Shown here: piece after piece, positions 50,745 to 60,600 of the stretch
Layout: every line of letters starts with the position of its first letter
How positions within the stretch are numbered: position 1 is the first letter of the stretch
NCBI RefSeq assembly: GCF_900111005.1
Contig: NZ_FOFV01000012.1
Location: forward strand, 1 to 64,000
DNA from: Lentzea albida
GTDB lineage: Bacteria > Actinomycetota > Actinomycetes > Mycobacteriales > Pseudonocardiaceae
Length of the DNA: 64,000 nt
Direction: 5' to 3'
Translations under genes and position numbers: made by a program
The notes under the pieces: model-generated
Told to the model about the DNA's origin: nothing
Seen by the model: only the letters and a program-made list of their open reading frames with translations
The model's database searches: none

Positions 50745-51280
50745 CGGTGGGCCACCGCTCGGTCGCGCAGCACCACGTATCCGGCCGCTGCAGCAGCCGC
50801 CGCCACGGCTCCCGCGCTGTTGTTGAGGAAGTCCTGCGTCTCGCACAGCCCGCGGCCGATCAGCGGCTGGACGACCTCGATCGACGCGCTCAGGGCGACC
50901 GCCGAGACCGCCACCGCGAGCGGTCGGCGCGTCGCGAGGACCGCGCACCACACCAGCGGCACGAAGAGCAGCGCGTTCAGCAACTCCCCCGAGCCGTTCA
51001 GCGAGAACCCGTTGACGTGGCAGAACTCGTGGGCGGGCCACCGCGCCCAGTCGGGCACCGCCCGCGAGAGCGTCACCCCGAGGACGACGCCCAGGAAGAT
51101 CCCCGCGAACACCGCGGGAACCGGCCGCCACCCGAACCTCCGCGCGGCGAACCCCGCGCCGAGCCCCAGCACCACGGCCCCGACCAGGAGACCACCCGCG
51201 ATCAGCGGGTTCTCCAAGGCCCTGCCGATCTCGCCCACCACCGACCACACGTTCAGCACGACTGAAAACCCCTCGCCCAC
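50741..51280 (-). CDS. VanZ-like membrane protein
   Basis: 179 residues, five hydrophobic segments. NALLFVPLVWCAVLATRRPL, ALSASIEVVQPLIGRGLCETQDFLNNSAGA is the VanZ core, with EVVQ and the acidic DFxNN segment. Short version without extra domains. GTG start at 51280. Translationally coupled to the GT87 gene, pointing to an envelope role. Confidence 0.82.
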   Translation of the reverse strand: MGEGFSVVLNVWSVVGEIGRALENPLIAGGLLVGAVVLGLGAGFAARRFGWRPVPAVFAGIFLGVVLGVTLSRAVPDWARWPAHEFCHVNGFSLNGSGELLNALLFVPLVWCAVLATRRPLAVAVSAVALSASIEVVQPLIGRGLCETQDFLNNSAGAVAAAAAAAGYVVLRDRAVAHR

Positions 51281-51400
51281 AACGAAATCCGATGTGGACG
51301 ATCCTGTCGGCGGAGCGGGTCCCGCCGGATCGGCCCGGGGGACGGAAGATCATGGCCATCAGGCCACCCGCGGGCCCCGGGACTGGCCGAACGGCTCGGG

Positions 51401-52027
51401 TCAGCCGGCCACCACGTGCGCGCGGAACGCCCACGCCACGATCTCGACGCGGTTGCGCGCGCCGACCTTGGTCTGCACCGACGCCAGGTAGGCCTTGACC
51501 GACGACACGGAGACCTTCATCGCGGCCGCGATCTCGTTGTTGCTCAAGCCTTTCGCGACGTGGCGCACGACCTCGAGCTCGCGCTCCGTCAGCACCTGGG
51601 CGTCGGCGGACGCGACCGGTGGCGTCGACCGGCGCAGCACCCGCAGCACCACCTGCGGTGACACGAGGACGTCGCCGCGCGCCGCGGACCTGACCGCTTC
51701 GGCAAGCAATCCGGGCGACGCGTCTTTGGTGAGGAACCCGCACGCGCCGAGGTCGAGCGCCTTGTTCAGCACCTCGTCGCTGTCGAACGTCGTGACGATC
51801 ACGACACGGGTGTGCGCAGCGAGCTGACGGGTGACCTCCAGGCCGTCGAGCCCCGGCATCCGCACGTCCACCAGGCACACCTGCGGTTCCAGCGAACGGG
51901 CCTGCTCGACGGCGCTGATCCCGTCCGCGACGTCCGCGACCACGCTGATGTCGGGCTGCGCGTCGAGGATCAGCCGGAACCCGGCCCGCACCATGTCCTG
52001 GTCCTCCGCGATGAGCACGGAGATCAC
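51401..52027 (-). CDS. NarL/FixJ-type response regulator
   Basis: 208 residues. Receiver MISVLIAEDQDMVRAGFRLI, phospho-acceptor D54 in VCLVDVRMPG, lysine in FLTKDASP; C-terminal LuxR HTH LTERELEVVRHVAKGLSNNE and VSVSSVKAYLASVQTKVGA. This resembles DesR-type regulators. GTG start overlaps the kinase stop (GTGA). Followed by a 120-bp gap before the VanZ gene; TGGCC/GGCCA hairpins there may terminate transcription. Confidence 0.92.
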   Translation of the reverse strand: MISVLIAEDQDMVRAGFRLILDAQPDISVVADVADGISAVEQARSLEPQVCLVDVRMPGLDGLEVTRQLAAHTRVVIVTTFDSDEVLNKALDLGACGFLTKDASPGLLAEAVRSAARGDVLVSPQVVLRVLRRSTPPVASADAQVLTERELEVVRHVAKGLSNNEIAAAMKVSVSSVKAYLASVQTKVGARNRVEIVAWAFRAHVVAG

Positions 52028-53016
52028 GCGCGCACCTCCAGCGGCAGTTCGGCGGTGACCAGCCAGCCTTCCCCGGTGGGCCCCGCGAAGAACCGCCCGC
52101 CCAGCTCGTGCACGCGTTCCCGCATGCCCACCAGGCCGAACCCGCCGGAGTGCGAGGGCCGTGCCGTGCCGTTGTCCACAACGGACAGCATCACCGCGCC
52201 GGCGCCGAGCCGCACGTCCACCTCCACGTCGGTCGCGTCGACGGCGTGCTTGCGGACGTTGGTCAGGGACTCCTGCACCAGCCGGAGCACCGACCGCCCC
52301 AGCTCCGGCGGCACGTCCGCGGGGAGCTCGACGTTCGCGCGCACCTGCAGCCCGGACTTCTCCACCAGCTGCAGCAGGTCGGCGGAGAGGTCACCGGTCG
52401 CGGCCGCGGCACCGTTGTCCCGCAACGTCCTGACCATCAGGCGCATCGCGCCCAGCGCGTCGGTCCCGCCGTCGACGATGCCGTTCAGCATCCCGCACGC
52501 CCTGTCCTTGTCCTGCTCCGCCACGACGAGCGCGGCCTGTGCCTGCACCAGCATGCCCGTGACGTGGTGCGCCACCACGTCGTGCAGCTCGCGGGCCATG
52601 TCGAGGCGTTCGTCGCGTCGTGCCCGTTCCTCCGCAGCGGCGGCCCGCTCCGCCCGTGACCGCTCGAACAGGCGCGCGTACAGCCCCGCGCCGACGGCGA
52701 CCAGGCCGGCCGCGAGCACCAGCGGGAGGTAGGTGAAGCGGAAGCTGACCCAGGTGGCGTGCGCGGACACCAGTTCCAGTGCCGTCACCAACGCCACCGC
52801 CGGCCACAGCGGCGCCTTCCAGGCCAGCCAGAAGACGACTCCCAGCACGAGGAGCGCCTGGACGGTCGCCACGAACGGGGTCCGCAACAGCGTCTGGCCG
52901 ACACCGGGAGCGTCCTGGAAGAACGCCCGGCTGAAACCGTTGCTGAGCCCGGTGATCACGAACACGGCCGCACAGACGACCGCGGTGGCGACGAACGGCC
53001 GATGGTGTACCCGCAT
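52024..53016 (-). CDS. DesK-like membrane histidine kinase
   Basis: 330 residues. Four to five N-terminal membrane helices, then a charged coiled segment (ERSRAERAAAAEERARR). HisKA_3 motif MARELHDVVAHHVTGM with H145; HATPase_c with QESLTNVRKHA and GFGLVGMRERVHEL. No extracytoplasmic domain, so membrane state may be sensed as in DesK. A TACGAT box seven bases before the ATG suggests leaderless translation. Upstream of it is the terminator of the decarboxylase gene. Confidence 0.92.
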   Translation of the reverse strand: MRVHHRPFVATAVVCAAVFVITGLSNGFSRAFFQDAPGVGQTLLRTPFVATVQALLVLGVVFWLAWKAPLWPAVALVTALELVSAHATWVSFRFTYLPLVLAAGLVAVGAGLYARLFERSRAERAAAAEERARRDERLDMARELHDVVAHHVTGMLVQAQAALVVAEQDKDRACGMLNGIVDGGTDALGAMRLMVRTLRDNGAAAATGDLSADLLQLVEKSGLQVRANVELPADVPPELGRSVLRLVQESLTNVRKHAVDATDVEVDVRLGAGAVMLSVVDNGTARPSHSGGFGLVGMRERVHELGGRFFAGPTGEGWLVTAELPLEVRA

Positions 53017-53023
53017 GCGGGCG

Positions 53024-53029
53024 ATCGTA
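53024..53029 (-). promoter_or_regulatory. -10 box of a probable leaderless promoter
   Basis: Minus-strand TACGAT, seven bases before the kinase ATG (53016). Confidence 0.45.
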
Positions 53030-53047
53030 GGAGAGCCGGTGGACCAC

Positions 53048-53073
53048 CCGCCTCGGCTGTCGGACCGAGGCGG
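53048..53073 (-). terminator. Terminator hairpin after the decarboxylase gene
   Basis: CCGCCTCGG (53048-53056) and CCGAGGCGG (53065-53073) form a perfect 9-bp stem, 13 bp past the stop of the 53086-54312 gene. Confidence 0.75.
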
Positions 53074-53085
53074 ATGGCCAAGTGG

Positions 53086-54312
53086 TCAGGCGGCGCCGAT
53101 CGCCTCGTCCAGGACGCCCAGCCCGAGCGCCAGCTCCTCCTCCGTCGCCGTCAGCGGCGGCGCGATCCGGAACACCCCGCCCATCCCGGGGATCTGCACG
53201 ATGTTCATGTGCAGTCCCAGGTCGAGGCACCTCTGGGTGATCGGCGCGGACAGCGACTCGTCCGCGATCTCCAGACCCACCAGCAGCCCGCGCCCGCGGA
53301 CGTCCGTCACCAGGTCGTGCTTCGCGGCGATGTCGTCGAGGCCGTTGCGCAGGAACGCGCCGAGCTTCGCCGCCCGTTCGTCGAGGCGTTCCTCGGTCAG
53401 CACGTCCAGCACGGTGTTGCCGACGGCCGCGACCAGCGGGTCCGACACGTGGGTGGTGAAGAACAGGTACCCGCGGGCGTGCGCCTCCGCCTCGATCTCG
53501 GCCGAGGTGATCACGGCGGCCAGTGGCAGGCCGGCGCCGAGGGTCTTCGACAGCGTCAGGATGTCCGGCACCACGCCGTCGCGTTCGAACGCGTACCAGG
53601 TGCCCGTGCGGCACAGGCCGGTCTGGGCCTCGTCGAAGATGAGCAGCATCCCGCGTTCGCGGCACTTCTCGGACAACGCGGCGAAGTAGCCGACCGGCGG
53701 TTCGAGGATCCCGCCCGACGACAGGATCGGCTCGACGATGCAGGCGGCCAGCGAGCCCACGGACTGGGCGTCGATGAGGTCGAACGCCAGGTCGAGCTGC
53801 GCCTGCCAGTCGCCGGACGGCGCCGGGATCGCGAAGTTGCCGGGCGCGGCGGGGCCGTAGCCCTTGCGGCCCGCGCTGTAGGTCGCGGCGGCCGCGGCGG
53901 CGGTCATGCCGTGCCACGAGCGGGCGAACGCCACCACCTCGTGCTTGCCGGTGACGAGCTTGGCCATGCGCAGCGCGGCCTCGTTCGACTCCGCGCCGGT
54001 CGTCAGCAGCTGCACCTTCGACAGCCCGGCGGGCAGCGTGTCCGACAGCCGCCGCGCCAGGTCCACGACCGGGCGGCTGAGCATGCCGCTGAACAGGTGG
54101 TCGAGGTTCGCGATCTGGCGCTGCACCGTCTCGACGATGCGCGGGTGCGAGTGGCCGAGGATCGCGCTCATCTGCCCGGACGTGAAGTCGAGGACCCGGC
54201 GCCCGTCCTCGGTGAACAGGAAGCTCCCCGACGCGCTGTCGATGATCTCGCGCGTGAACGTGCCGCCGTAGCGGACGAGGTGGCGGTCGACGTCGTCCCA
54301 GAAGGTGTCCAT
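53086..54312 (-). CDS. dgdA: 2,2-dialkylglycine decarboxylase-like class III aminotransferase
   Basis: 408 residues. PLP enzyme: TGAESNEAALRMAK, FARSWHGMTAAAAAATY, LLIFDEAQTGLCRTG with D227, and LTLSKTLGAGLPLAAV with lysine 256. DFTSGQMSAILGHSHPRIV carries the SGQM glutamine (Q47) characteristic of dialkylglycine decarboxylase rather than ordinary omega-aminotransferases. Expected reaction: oxidative decarboxylation of 2,2-dialkylglycines coupled to pyruvate amination. Lies divergent to a LysR gene, as dgdA/dgdR do in Burkholderia. A TAGCGT box seven bases before the ATG suggests a leaderless message. Confidence 0.85.
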   Translation of the reverse strand: MDTFWDDVDRHLVRYGGTFTREIIDSASGSFLFTEDGRRVLDFTSGQMSAILGHSHPRIVETVQRQIANLDHLFSGMLSRPVVDLARRLSDTLPAGLSKVQLLTTGAESNEAALRMAKLVTGKHEVVAFARSWHGMTAAAAAATYSAGRKGYGPAAPGNFAIPAPSGDWQAQLDLAFDLIDAQSVGSLAACIVEPILSSGGILEPPVGYFAALSEKCRERGMLLIFDEAQTGLCRTGTWYAFERDGVVPDILTLSKTLGAGLPLAAVITSAEIEAEAHARGYLFFTTHVSDPLVAAVGNTVLDVLTEERLDERAAKLGAFLRNGLDDIAAKHDLVTDVRGRGLLVGLEIADESLSAPITQRCLDLGLHMNIVQIPGMGGVFRIAPPLTATEEELALGLGVLDEAIGAA

Positions 54313-54319
54313 GTCCGAG

Positions 54320-54325
54320 ACGCTA
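54320..54325 (-). promoter_or_regulatory. -10 box of a probable leaderless promoter
   Basis: Minus-strand TAGCGT, seven bases before the decarboxylase ATG (54312), in the 77-bp divergent gap where the LysR protein would bind. Confidence 0.4.
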
Positions 54326-54389
54326 AAACCGGCCGAGCAACAGGTCCATCTCACAATGCCACGCTCGCTGTTCGGAAATACTGCACAGC

Positions 54390-55259
54390 ATGACGCTCAA
54401 CCCGTGGCGCCTGCGCCTGCTCAGCCAGCTCGACGCGCTGGGCACCGTGCGGGCCGTGGCGCAGGCCGCGAACCTGAGTGCTTCGAGCGTGTCGCAGCAG
54501 CTCGCGGTGCTCGAGAGCGAGACGCGCACGCAGTTGCTCGAACGGACCGGCAGGCGCGTCCGGCTCACCTCGGCAGGGCTGATCCTGGCCCGCCGGGCGC
54601 GGTCGATCCTCGACCAGATGGAGGCGGTGGAGGCCGAGCTGCGAGAGCTCAGCCAGGAGCCGTCCGGCCTCATCCGGCTCGGTGCTTTCCAGAGCTCGAT
54701 CCACACGCTCGCCGTGCCCGCGATCCAACGCCTCGACCACCCCCACCTGCACGTCGAGATCGTCGAGATGGAACCGCACGCCAGCATGCCCGCGCTGCTC
54801 GCGGGCGAGGTCGACGTGATCATCACGACCACCGACTTCGTGGAACAACCGGTGCCGCGCGACATCGACGTCGTGCCGCTCGGCGAGGACCCGATCGTGC
54901 TGCTCACGCCACCCGGCCAGCCGAAGAACGACATCGCGGCGTGCAAGGACGAGCCGTGGGCGTTCGACGTCCCCGGCTCGTACATGGCGAACCTCGCCAC
55001 CCGGCTGTGCCGGCAGGCGGGCTTCGAGCCGAGGGTGGTCGGCCGGTTCAGCAACTACATGCTGACGCTCGAGCACGTCGAGGCCGGGCTCGCGGTCGCC
55101 GTGCTGCCCGCGCTGGCCGTCGACCGCCGGTTCGACGTGGTCACCAGGGAGCTGCCGGTGACGAGGAGGATCACCGCCGCCGTGCGCCGCGACTCGCGCG
55201 CCGCGATCACCGCGGTGCTCGACGCCCTGCACACCCGCTCGCAGTCGGACGAGAGGTGA
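54390..55259 (+). CDS. LysR-family regulator, probable DgdR counterpart
   Basis: 289 residues. N-terminal HTH (LRLLSQLDALGTVRAVAQAANL, SASSVSQQLAVLESETRTQL), then the periplasmic-binding-like effector domain (LIRLGAFQSSIHTLAVPAI, LLAGEVDVIITTTDF, GLAVAVLPALAVD). Complete, unlike the LysR gene at 45.5-46.4 kb. Divergent from the decarboxylase gene with only 77 bp between the starts, so control of that gene is likely. Confidence 0.87.
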   Translation: MTLNPWRLRLLSQLDALGTVRAVAQAANLSASSVSQQLAVLESETRTQLLERTGRRVRLTSAGLILARRARSILDQMEAVEAELRELSQEPSGLIRLGAFQSSIHTLAVPAIQRLDHPHLHVEIVEMEPHASMPALLAGEVDVIITTTDFVEQPVPRDIDVVPLGEDPIVLLTPPGQPKNDIAACKDEPWAFDVPGSYMANLATRLCRQAGFEPRVVGRFSNYMLTLEHVEAGLAVAVLPALAVDRRFDVVTRELPVTRRITAAVRRDSRAAITAVLDALHTRSQSDER

Positions 55260-55285
55260 CGCTCGTTTCTCACCATCCGGAACTA

Positions 55286-55306
55286 GTTGAGATGTCATCT
55301 AAACTT
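55286..55306. promoter_or_regulatory. 21-bp near-perfect palindrome upstream of the LLM gene
   Basis: Arms AGTTGAGATG (55286-55295) and CATCTAAACT (55297-55306) around a central T match at 9 of 10 positions. It lies 27 bp before the GTG of the LLM oxidoreductase and contains a TTGAGA that could be a -35 box, so a repressor bound here would block transcription. Confidence 0.6.
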
Positions 55307-55332
55307 GGGAGGAGACGTCGAAGGAGGGTTCC

Positions 55333-56337
55333 GTGCCGCGGAAGTCAGAGCCGTTGCGGAAGCTCGGTTTTCTCACCATCGGGCTGTTCGACGAGCACGA
55401 TCCGGGGGCGGGCCACCGGAACACGCTCGACGTGATCGTGCTGGGCGAGGAGCTCGGGTTCGACAGCGCGTGGGTGCGGCACCGGCACCTGCAGTTCGGC
55501 ATCTCCTCGCCGGTCGCGGTGCTCGCGGCCGCCACCCAGCGGACCAGCCGCATCCAGCTCGGCACCGCCGTCATCCCGCTGGGCTGGGAGAACCCGCTGC
55601 GCCTCGCCGAGGACCTGGCCACGGTCGACGTGCTGTCCGGCGGCAGGCTGAACCCCGGCATCAGCGTCGGACCGCCGATGCACTGGGACGACGTCAAGGG
55701 CGCGCTCTACCCCGAGACGGCGGACGTCGAGAACTTCAGCTACGACCGGGTGCAGCGGCTGCTGAACTTCGTGGGCGGCGAGAAGGTCGTGTCGTTCAGC
55801 GGCGTCGAGGGCATCGAGGTGTGGTCGGACCGCGTCCAGCCGCACGCCCAGGGCCTGCGCGACCGCATCTGGTACGGCGGCGGCAGCCTGCGGTCGGCGC
55901 GGTGGGCGGGCGAGCACGGCCTGAACCTGCTGACCAGCAACGTGGCCCAGTCGGAGATCTCCGAGGACTTCGCCGAGACCCAGCTGTCGCACATCAGGAC
56001 GTTCCGCGAGGCCGGTGGCGGGCGGGTCTCGCAGGGCCTCGTGGTCATCCCGACCGACTCGGCGTCGCCGGAGCAGCGCGCGAAGTACCAGGCCTACGTC
56101 GACGGACGGGCCGGGCGGATCGGCAAGACGTTCGGGCCGCGCAGCATGATGTTCGAACGCGACCTGATCGGCACCTCGGCCGAGATCGCCGAGCAGCTCT
56201 ACGCGCACCTCGCGTTCCAGGAGGTCGACGAGGTGGCGTTCGCACTGCCGTTCAGCTTCGACCACGAGGACTACGTGCAGATCCTCACCGACGTCGCGAC
56301 GAAGCTCGGTCCGGAACTGGGCTGGTCACCGGCTTAG
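55333..56337 (+). CDS. LLM-class flavin-dependent oxidoreductase
   Basis: 334 residues, bacterial luciferase-like barrel. LGEELGFDSAWVRHRHLQF, IQLGTAVIPLGWENPLRLAE, DVLSGGRLNPGISVG and RDRIWYGGGSLRSARWAGEHG are family motifs. May use FMNH2 or F420; the substrate is not apparent. GTG start with GAAGGAGGG upstream. Its stop overlaps the stop of the convergent LanC-like gene in TTAG. Confidence 0.87.
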   Translation: MPRKSEPLRKLGFLTIGLFDEHDPGAGHRNTLDVIVLGEELGFDSAWVRHRHLQFGISSPVAVLAAATQRTSRIQLGTAVIPLGWENPLRLAEDLATVDVLSGGRLNPGISVGPPMHWDDVKGALYPETADVENFSYDRVQRLLNFVGGEKVVSFSGVEGIEVWSDRVQPHAQGLRDRIWYGGGSLRSARWAGEHGLNLLTSNVAQSEISEDFAETQLSHIRTFREAGGGRVSQGLVVIPTDSASPEQRAKYQAYVDGRAGRIGKTFGPRSMMFERDLIGTSAEIAEQLYAHLAFQEVDEVAFALPFSFDHEDYVQILTDVATKLGPELGWSPA

Positions 56338-57602
56338 AGCGTCCACCAGGTGTCGATGCGCGGCACAGACCGCGTGTCGCCCTCGGCCACCCGTGCGGCG
56401 TGGAACAGGAACCCGGCGATGCCCGCCGCCCCCTGCATCCAGCCGACGCCGGGCGGCAGCAACGGTTCCTCGTCGCGGTGCTCGGTGAACCGCCAGCACA
56501 CCCCGTCGCCGTCCGGGATCGCGTGCTCCACCACCACGTCGGCGAGGTGGAGCGCGAAGTCCGTGTACTGCCCGGAGTCCAGGAGCACGTCACCGACACC
56601 AGCGGTACCGCAGCACCGGCCGTCGTTGTCCCAGAAACCGGGGTACCTGCGCTCGGGCAGCCCGGAGACGCGCACGCTGTGCAGGCAACGCCGTCGCCAC
56701 TCCTCGACCTCCACGCCCGCCACCTCGGGCACGCCCGCACGCCCCAGCGCGGGCCACAGCAACGAGGTCCCGGTCGGGCCGTGGCACCAGCCGTAGCTGA
56801 ACTCGTCCACCTCCTCGATCTGCGGAATCCGCGTCCGCAGGCGCAACCCGCCGTCGGACCGGTCGCCCAGGACCACCAGGTGCTCGGCACCGGCGGTGGC
56901 GGCCTCGACGAGGTCCGGTCGCCCGAACTCGGCACCGGCCAGGGCCAGCGCCGTCGCGACACCCGCGAGGCCGTGCGAGAAGTTCGGGAGCTCCCTCTGC
57001 TCGACGCAGAACCGCACCGGCACCATCCGCCAGTTGAGCCCGGCAGGCACCTCTTCCCGTTCGGCCAGCAGGATTCCGGCCGCGAGGTCGGCGAGCTCCT
57101 CCGCCCCCGCCACGCCGCGACGCCGTGCCCACACCGCGCCCAACAACACACCGGCCGTGCCCACCGTCAGGTCGTGGCACCGGGCCCCCTCCCGGAACCT
57201 CGGCGGCACGAGGTGCTCGTTGGGCCACCCGTCCGGTGTGGACAGCTCGAGCGTCCTGGCGACCGCCTCGTCCGCACCGGGTGCCCCCAGCGCCGTCAGC
57301 ACGCTGATCGCGCTGACCGTCCCGCTGAAGAAGCTGATGTCGTCCGTCGCGCTGGTCCTCGCCCCGACCCTCGCCGCGATCGCGTCCGCCAGCTCCTGCT
57401 CACGGGCCGTCCACTCCCGGCACAACCGGATCTCCGCCAGCACGTGCGCCAGCCCGCCGACACCCGAGTACATGTCCTCGCGCCACCGGGGTTCCAGGTC
57501 ACCACCCCGGAACTCCGGGATCCACACCCCGTCGGCGTCGTGCCGCACCTGGTCGAGCACCCATCGCCAAGCAGCCTCGGCGGTCCCCCAGAACGTCGCC
57601 AT
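56334..57602 (-). CDS. Lanthionine synthetase C-like protein with a CCG zinc motif
   Basis: 422 residues, alpha/alpha-barrel of the LanC family. Repeated glycine motifs: MYSGVGGLAHVLAEI, NFSHGLAGVATALAL with H210, FSYGWCHGPTGTSLLWPAL with C273, and GRCCGTAGVGDVLL with C330 and C331. Classical LanC has a CHG motif; here the histidine is cysteine, giving a three-cysteine zinc site as in ProcM-like cyclases. No dehydratase, kinase/lyase or Cys-rich precursor gene lies nearby, so it may be a stand-alone LanC-like enzyme acting on glutathione-type or unlinked substrates. ATG at 57602. Confidence 0.85.
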   Translation of the reverse strand: MATFWGTAEAAWRWVLDQVRHDADGVWIPEFRGGDLEPRWREDMYSGVGGLAHVLAEIRLCREWTAREQELADAIAARVGARTSATDDISFFSGTVSAISVLTALGAPGADEAVARTLELSTPDGWPNEHLVPPRFREGARCHDLTVGTAGVLLGAVWARRRGVAGAEELADLAAGILLAEREEVPAGLNWRMVPVRFCVEQRELPNFSHGLAGVATALALAGAEFGRPDLVEAATAGAEHLVVLGDRSDGGLRLRTRIPQIEEVDEFSYGWCHGPTGTSLLWPALGRAGVPEVAGVEVEEWRRRCLHSVRVSGLPERRYPGFWDNDGRCCGTAGVGDVLLDSGQYTDFALHLADVVVEHAIPDGDGVCWRFTEHRDEEPLLPPGVGWMQGAAGIAGFLFHAARVAEGDTRSVPRIDTWWTL

Positions 57603-57681
57603 GCCCCGATGATCGCACGGGCGGGCGCGCGCACCGGGTGTTCGCACCTGGTCGCCGCTCGTGATCTGGAAAGCTGGAACC

Positions 57682-60600
57682 GTGCGCGTGGCATTGCTGG
57701 GACCGACGGCCGTCGAGGCCGACGACGGCACACCGGTCGACATCGGTGGTGCCCGCGTCCGCATGCTCCTGGCCCGTCTCGCGCTCGACCCCGGCCGTCC
57801 GGTGCCGACGACGACGCTGATCGACGACCTCTGGGGTGAGCAGCCGCCCGCCGACGCCGGGAACGCGCTGCAGTCGCTGGTGTCGAGGCTGCGCAAGGTC
57901 TGTCCCGTCGCGCTGGAGCCGGGCGGGTACCGGCTGGGCGTCGCGACCGAGGACGTCGACGTGTTCCGGTTCGAACGGCTCAAAGCCGCCGGGCGGCTGG
58001 ACGAGGCGCTGGTGCTGTGGCGGGGTGACGCGCTGGCCGACGTGCGGGAGGCGCCGTTCGCCGGGCCCACGGCCGCGCGGCTCGAGGAGGCACGGCTCGC
58101 CGCGGAGGAGGACCGGGGCGAGCTGGACGTCGCCGCGCTGACGGCGTTGCACGAGAAGCATCCGCTGCGGGAACGGCTGGCCGGGCTGCTGATGCGGGCG
58201 TTGTGCGCGCAGGGCAGGCAGTCCGACGCGCTGGGCGTCTACGCCGAGGTCCGCGGCAGGCTGGCGGACGAACTGGGCGTCGACCCCTCCCAGGAGCTGC
58301 AGGACGTCCACCTGGCGGCGTTGCGCGGCGAGCTGGGGCCGCGTCCCGTCGTCGACCGGTTGCCGGTGCGGCTCACCAGTTTCGTCGGACGGGACGACGA
58401 GCTCGCGGAGATCGCCGCGCTGCTCGGCCAGGCCCGGTTGGTGACGCTCGTCGGGCCCGGCGGGGCGGGCAAGACGCGGCTCGCCACCGAGGTAGCGGCA
58501 CGGCATCCGCTGCACGGCAAGGGGCGCGTGTGGTTCGCGGCGCTGGCCGGCATCCGGGCGGCGGAGGACCTGGCCGGCGCGGTGCTCAGCGCGTTCGAGC
58601 TGACGTTCACCGGCGACCCGAGGCGGCGGGCCGCCGAGGGCATGGACCGGATCGCCGAGGTGCTCGGCGCCGGGGAGTCGTTGCTGGTGCTCGACAACTG
58701 CGAGCACCTCATCGGCGCCGCGGCCGAGTTCACCACCGAGCTGCTGCGCCGGGTGCCGAACCTGCGCGTGCTCGCGACCAGCCGGGAGCCGCTCGCGATC
58801 GACGGCGAGTCGCTGTGCCAGATCGGCCCTCTCGCCGTGCCGAACGGGCAGGCGGACGTGGCCGGGTTCGGCTCGGTGCGGTTGTTCCTCGACAGGGCGA
58901 GCGCGGTGAAGCCCGGCTTCCGACTCGACGAGTCCACTGTGGACGACGTGCGGCTGATCTGCCGCCGGCTCGACGGCATGCCGCTCGCGCTGGAACTGGC
59001 GGCCGCCCGGCTGCGGTCGATGACGATCCGGCAGATCACCCAGCGCCTCGACGACCGGTTCCGGTTGCTCACCTCGGGCAGCCGCACGGCGTTGCCGCGC
59101 CAGCGGACGTTGCGCGCGGTCGTCGAGTGGAGCTGGGACCTGCTGACCGACGAGGAGCTGCGGCTCGCCAGGCGGCTCGCGGTGTTCCCCGCGGGTGCCG
59201 ACCTGGACGCGATCGAGGCCGTCTGCCTGCCGGACGCGTTGTACGTGCTCACGTCCCTGGTCGAGAAGTCCATCGTGGACGCCGTCGAGATCGACGGCGA
59301 GCCGCGCTACCGGATGCTGGAGACGATCAGGGTCTACGCCGACGAGCAGCTCGACGCGTCCGGGGAGAAGCGGGAGGTCGTCGGCCGGTTCCGGCGCTAC
59401 TACCGCGAGCTGACCGAGCGGTGGGAGCCGCTCACCCGCACCGCGCGCCAGCTCGAGGCGATCGACGTGTACGAGGCCGAGCAGGACAACATCATCTCCG
59501 CGCTGCGCGGGGCGATCGACGACCGCGAGGTCGAACTGGCCGCGGACCTGCTCGGCGGCTCGTTCTGGTACTGGCTCGTCAAGGGCGACAACGAACGCGC
59601 GGAGACGTCCGTGCGCGACGTGCTCGCGCTCGGTGACCTGCTGCCGCCCGACCGGGCGGCGACGTTCCGGGCGATGCAGCTCATCATGGCCGCGGTGCCC
59701 GGCGTGACGGACCCGGCGGAGGCCGCGGTGGTCATCGAGAGCTGCGTGAACAGCGGCGCCGTCCAGAAGTACCCGTCCCTCGCGATCGCGCTGCCGATGC
59801 TCGCGTTCCTGAGCCAGAACACCGAGCTCGCGCGGCGCGAGGTGCAGCGGGCGGCGGCGAGCGAGGACGCGTGGGCGCGGGCGGGCGCGGAGTGGGCGCT
59901 CAGCTTCATGCTCGTCGACGAGGGTGATCTCGAAGGCGCCGAACAGGCCCGCGACCGCGCGTACGACCAGTTCACGGCCATCGGCGACCGGTGGGGTTCG
60001 GCGATGACGCTCGGCATGAAGGCCGCGTTCGTCTCGCACACCGGCGACAACCAGGCGGCGATCGACCTCTACGAACGCGGGCTGGCGGTGGCGACGGAAC
60101 TGCGGTCGCAGGACGACGCCGTGCAGCAGCGGTGGCGGCTCGCCGCGGAGTACGCCCGGATGGGCGACCACGCGGCGGCCGCGCGCGAGGTGGTCGCGGC
60201 GGAGCAGTTCGTGAGGGACGTCGGCAACGACCAGCTGTCCACGATGCTCGGCTACGCCAAGGCCGAGGTCGTGCTGCGGGCGGGGGACGTCGAGCAGGCA
60301 CGCGCGCTGAGCCGGTCGTTCCGGCAGCAGGCCACCGCGTCGGCCTCGTTCGGGTCGTTCGTCGCGGAGTGGGCCGCCATGCTCGACGCGCGCATCGCGC
60401 TCGCCGACGGAGACCTGGACGGGGCGGCGGCCTTCACCGCGGAGGCCGTCCGGACGACGTCGGAACGGGCCGACATGCCGGACCTCGCGACGGTCACCGA
60501 ACTGCTCGCCCTCGTCCGCCACGCACAGGGCCGTGACGACGCGACCGTGCGCGTGCTCGCTCTCGCCCACGTGATCCGCGGCCGCCTCGACATGGGCGAC

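Noticed and set aside
56334..57602. LanC-like gene as a tailoring enzyme of the peptide locus at 21-26 kb
   Set aside because: It is 30 kb away with its own neighbours, and the candidate peptide has one Cys and no Ser; only one Thr lies in the C-terminal part. A link is not supported.
57499..60570. 1023-codon minus-strand frame opposite the large SARP gene
   Set aside because: Antisense shadow; the plus strand carries BTAD, NB-ARC and TPR motifs in order.
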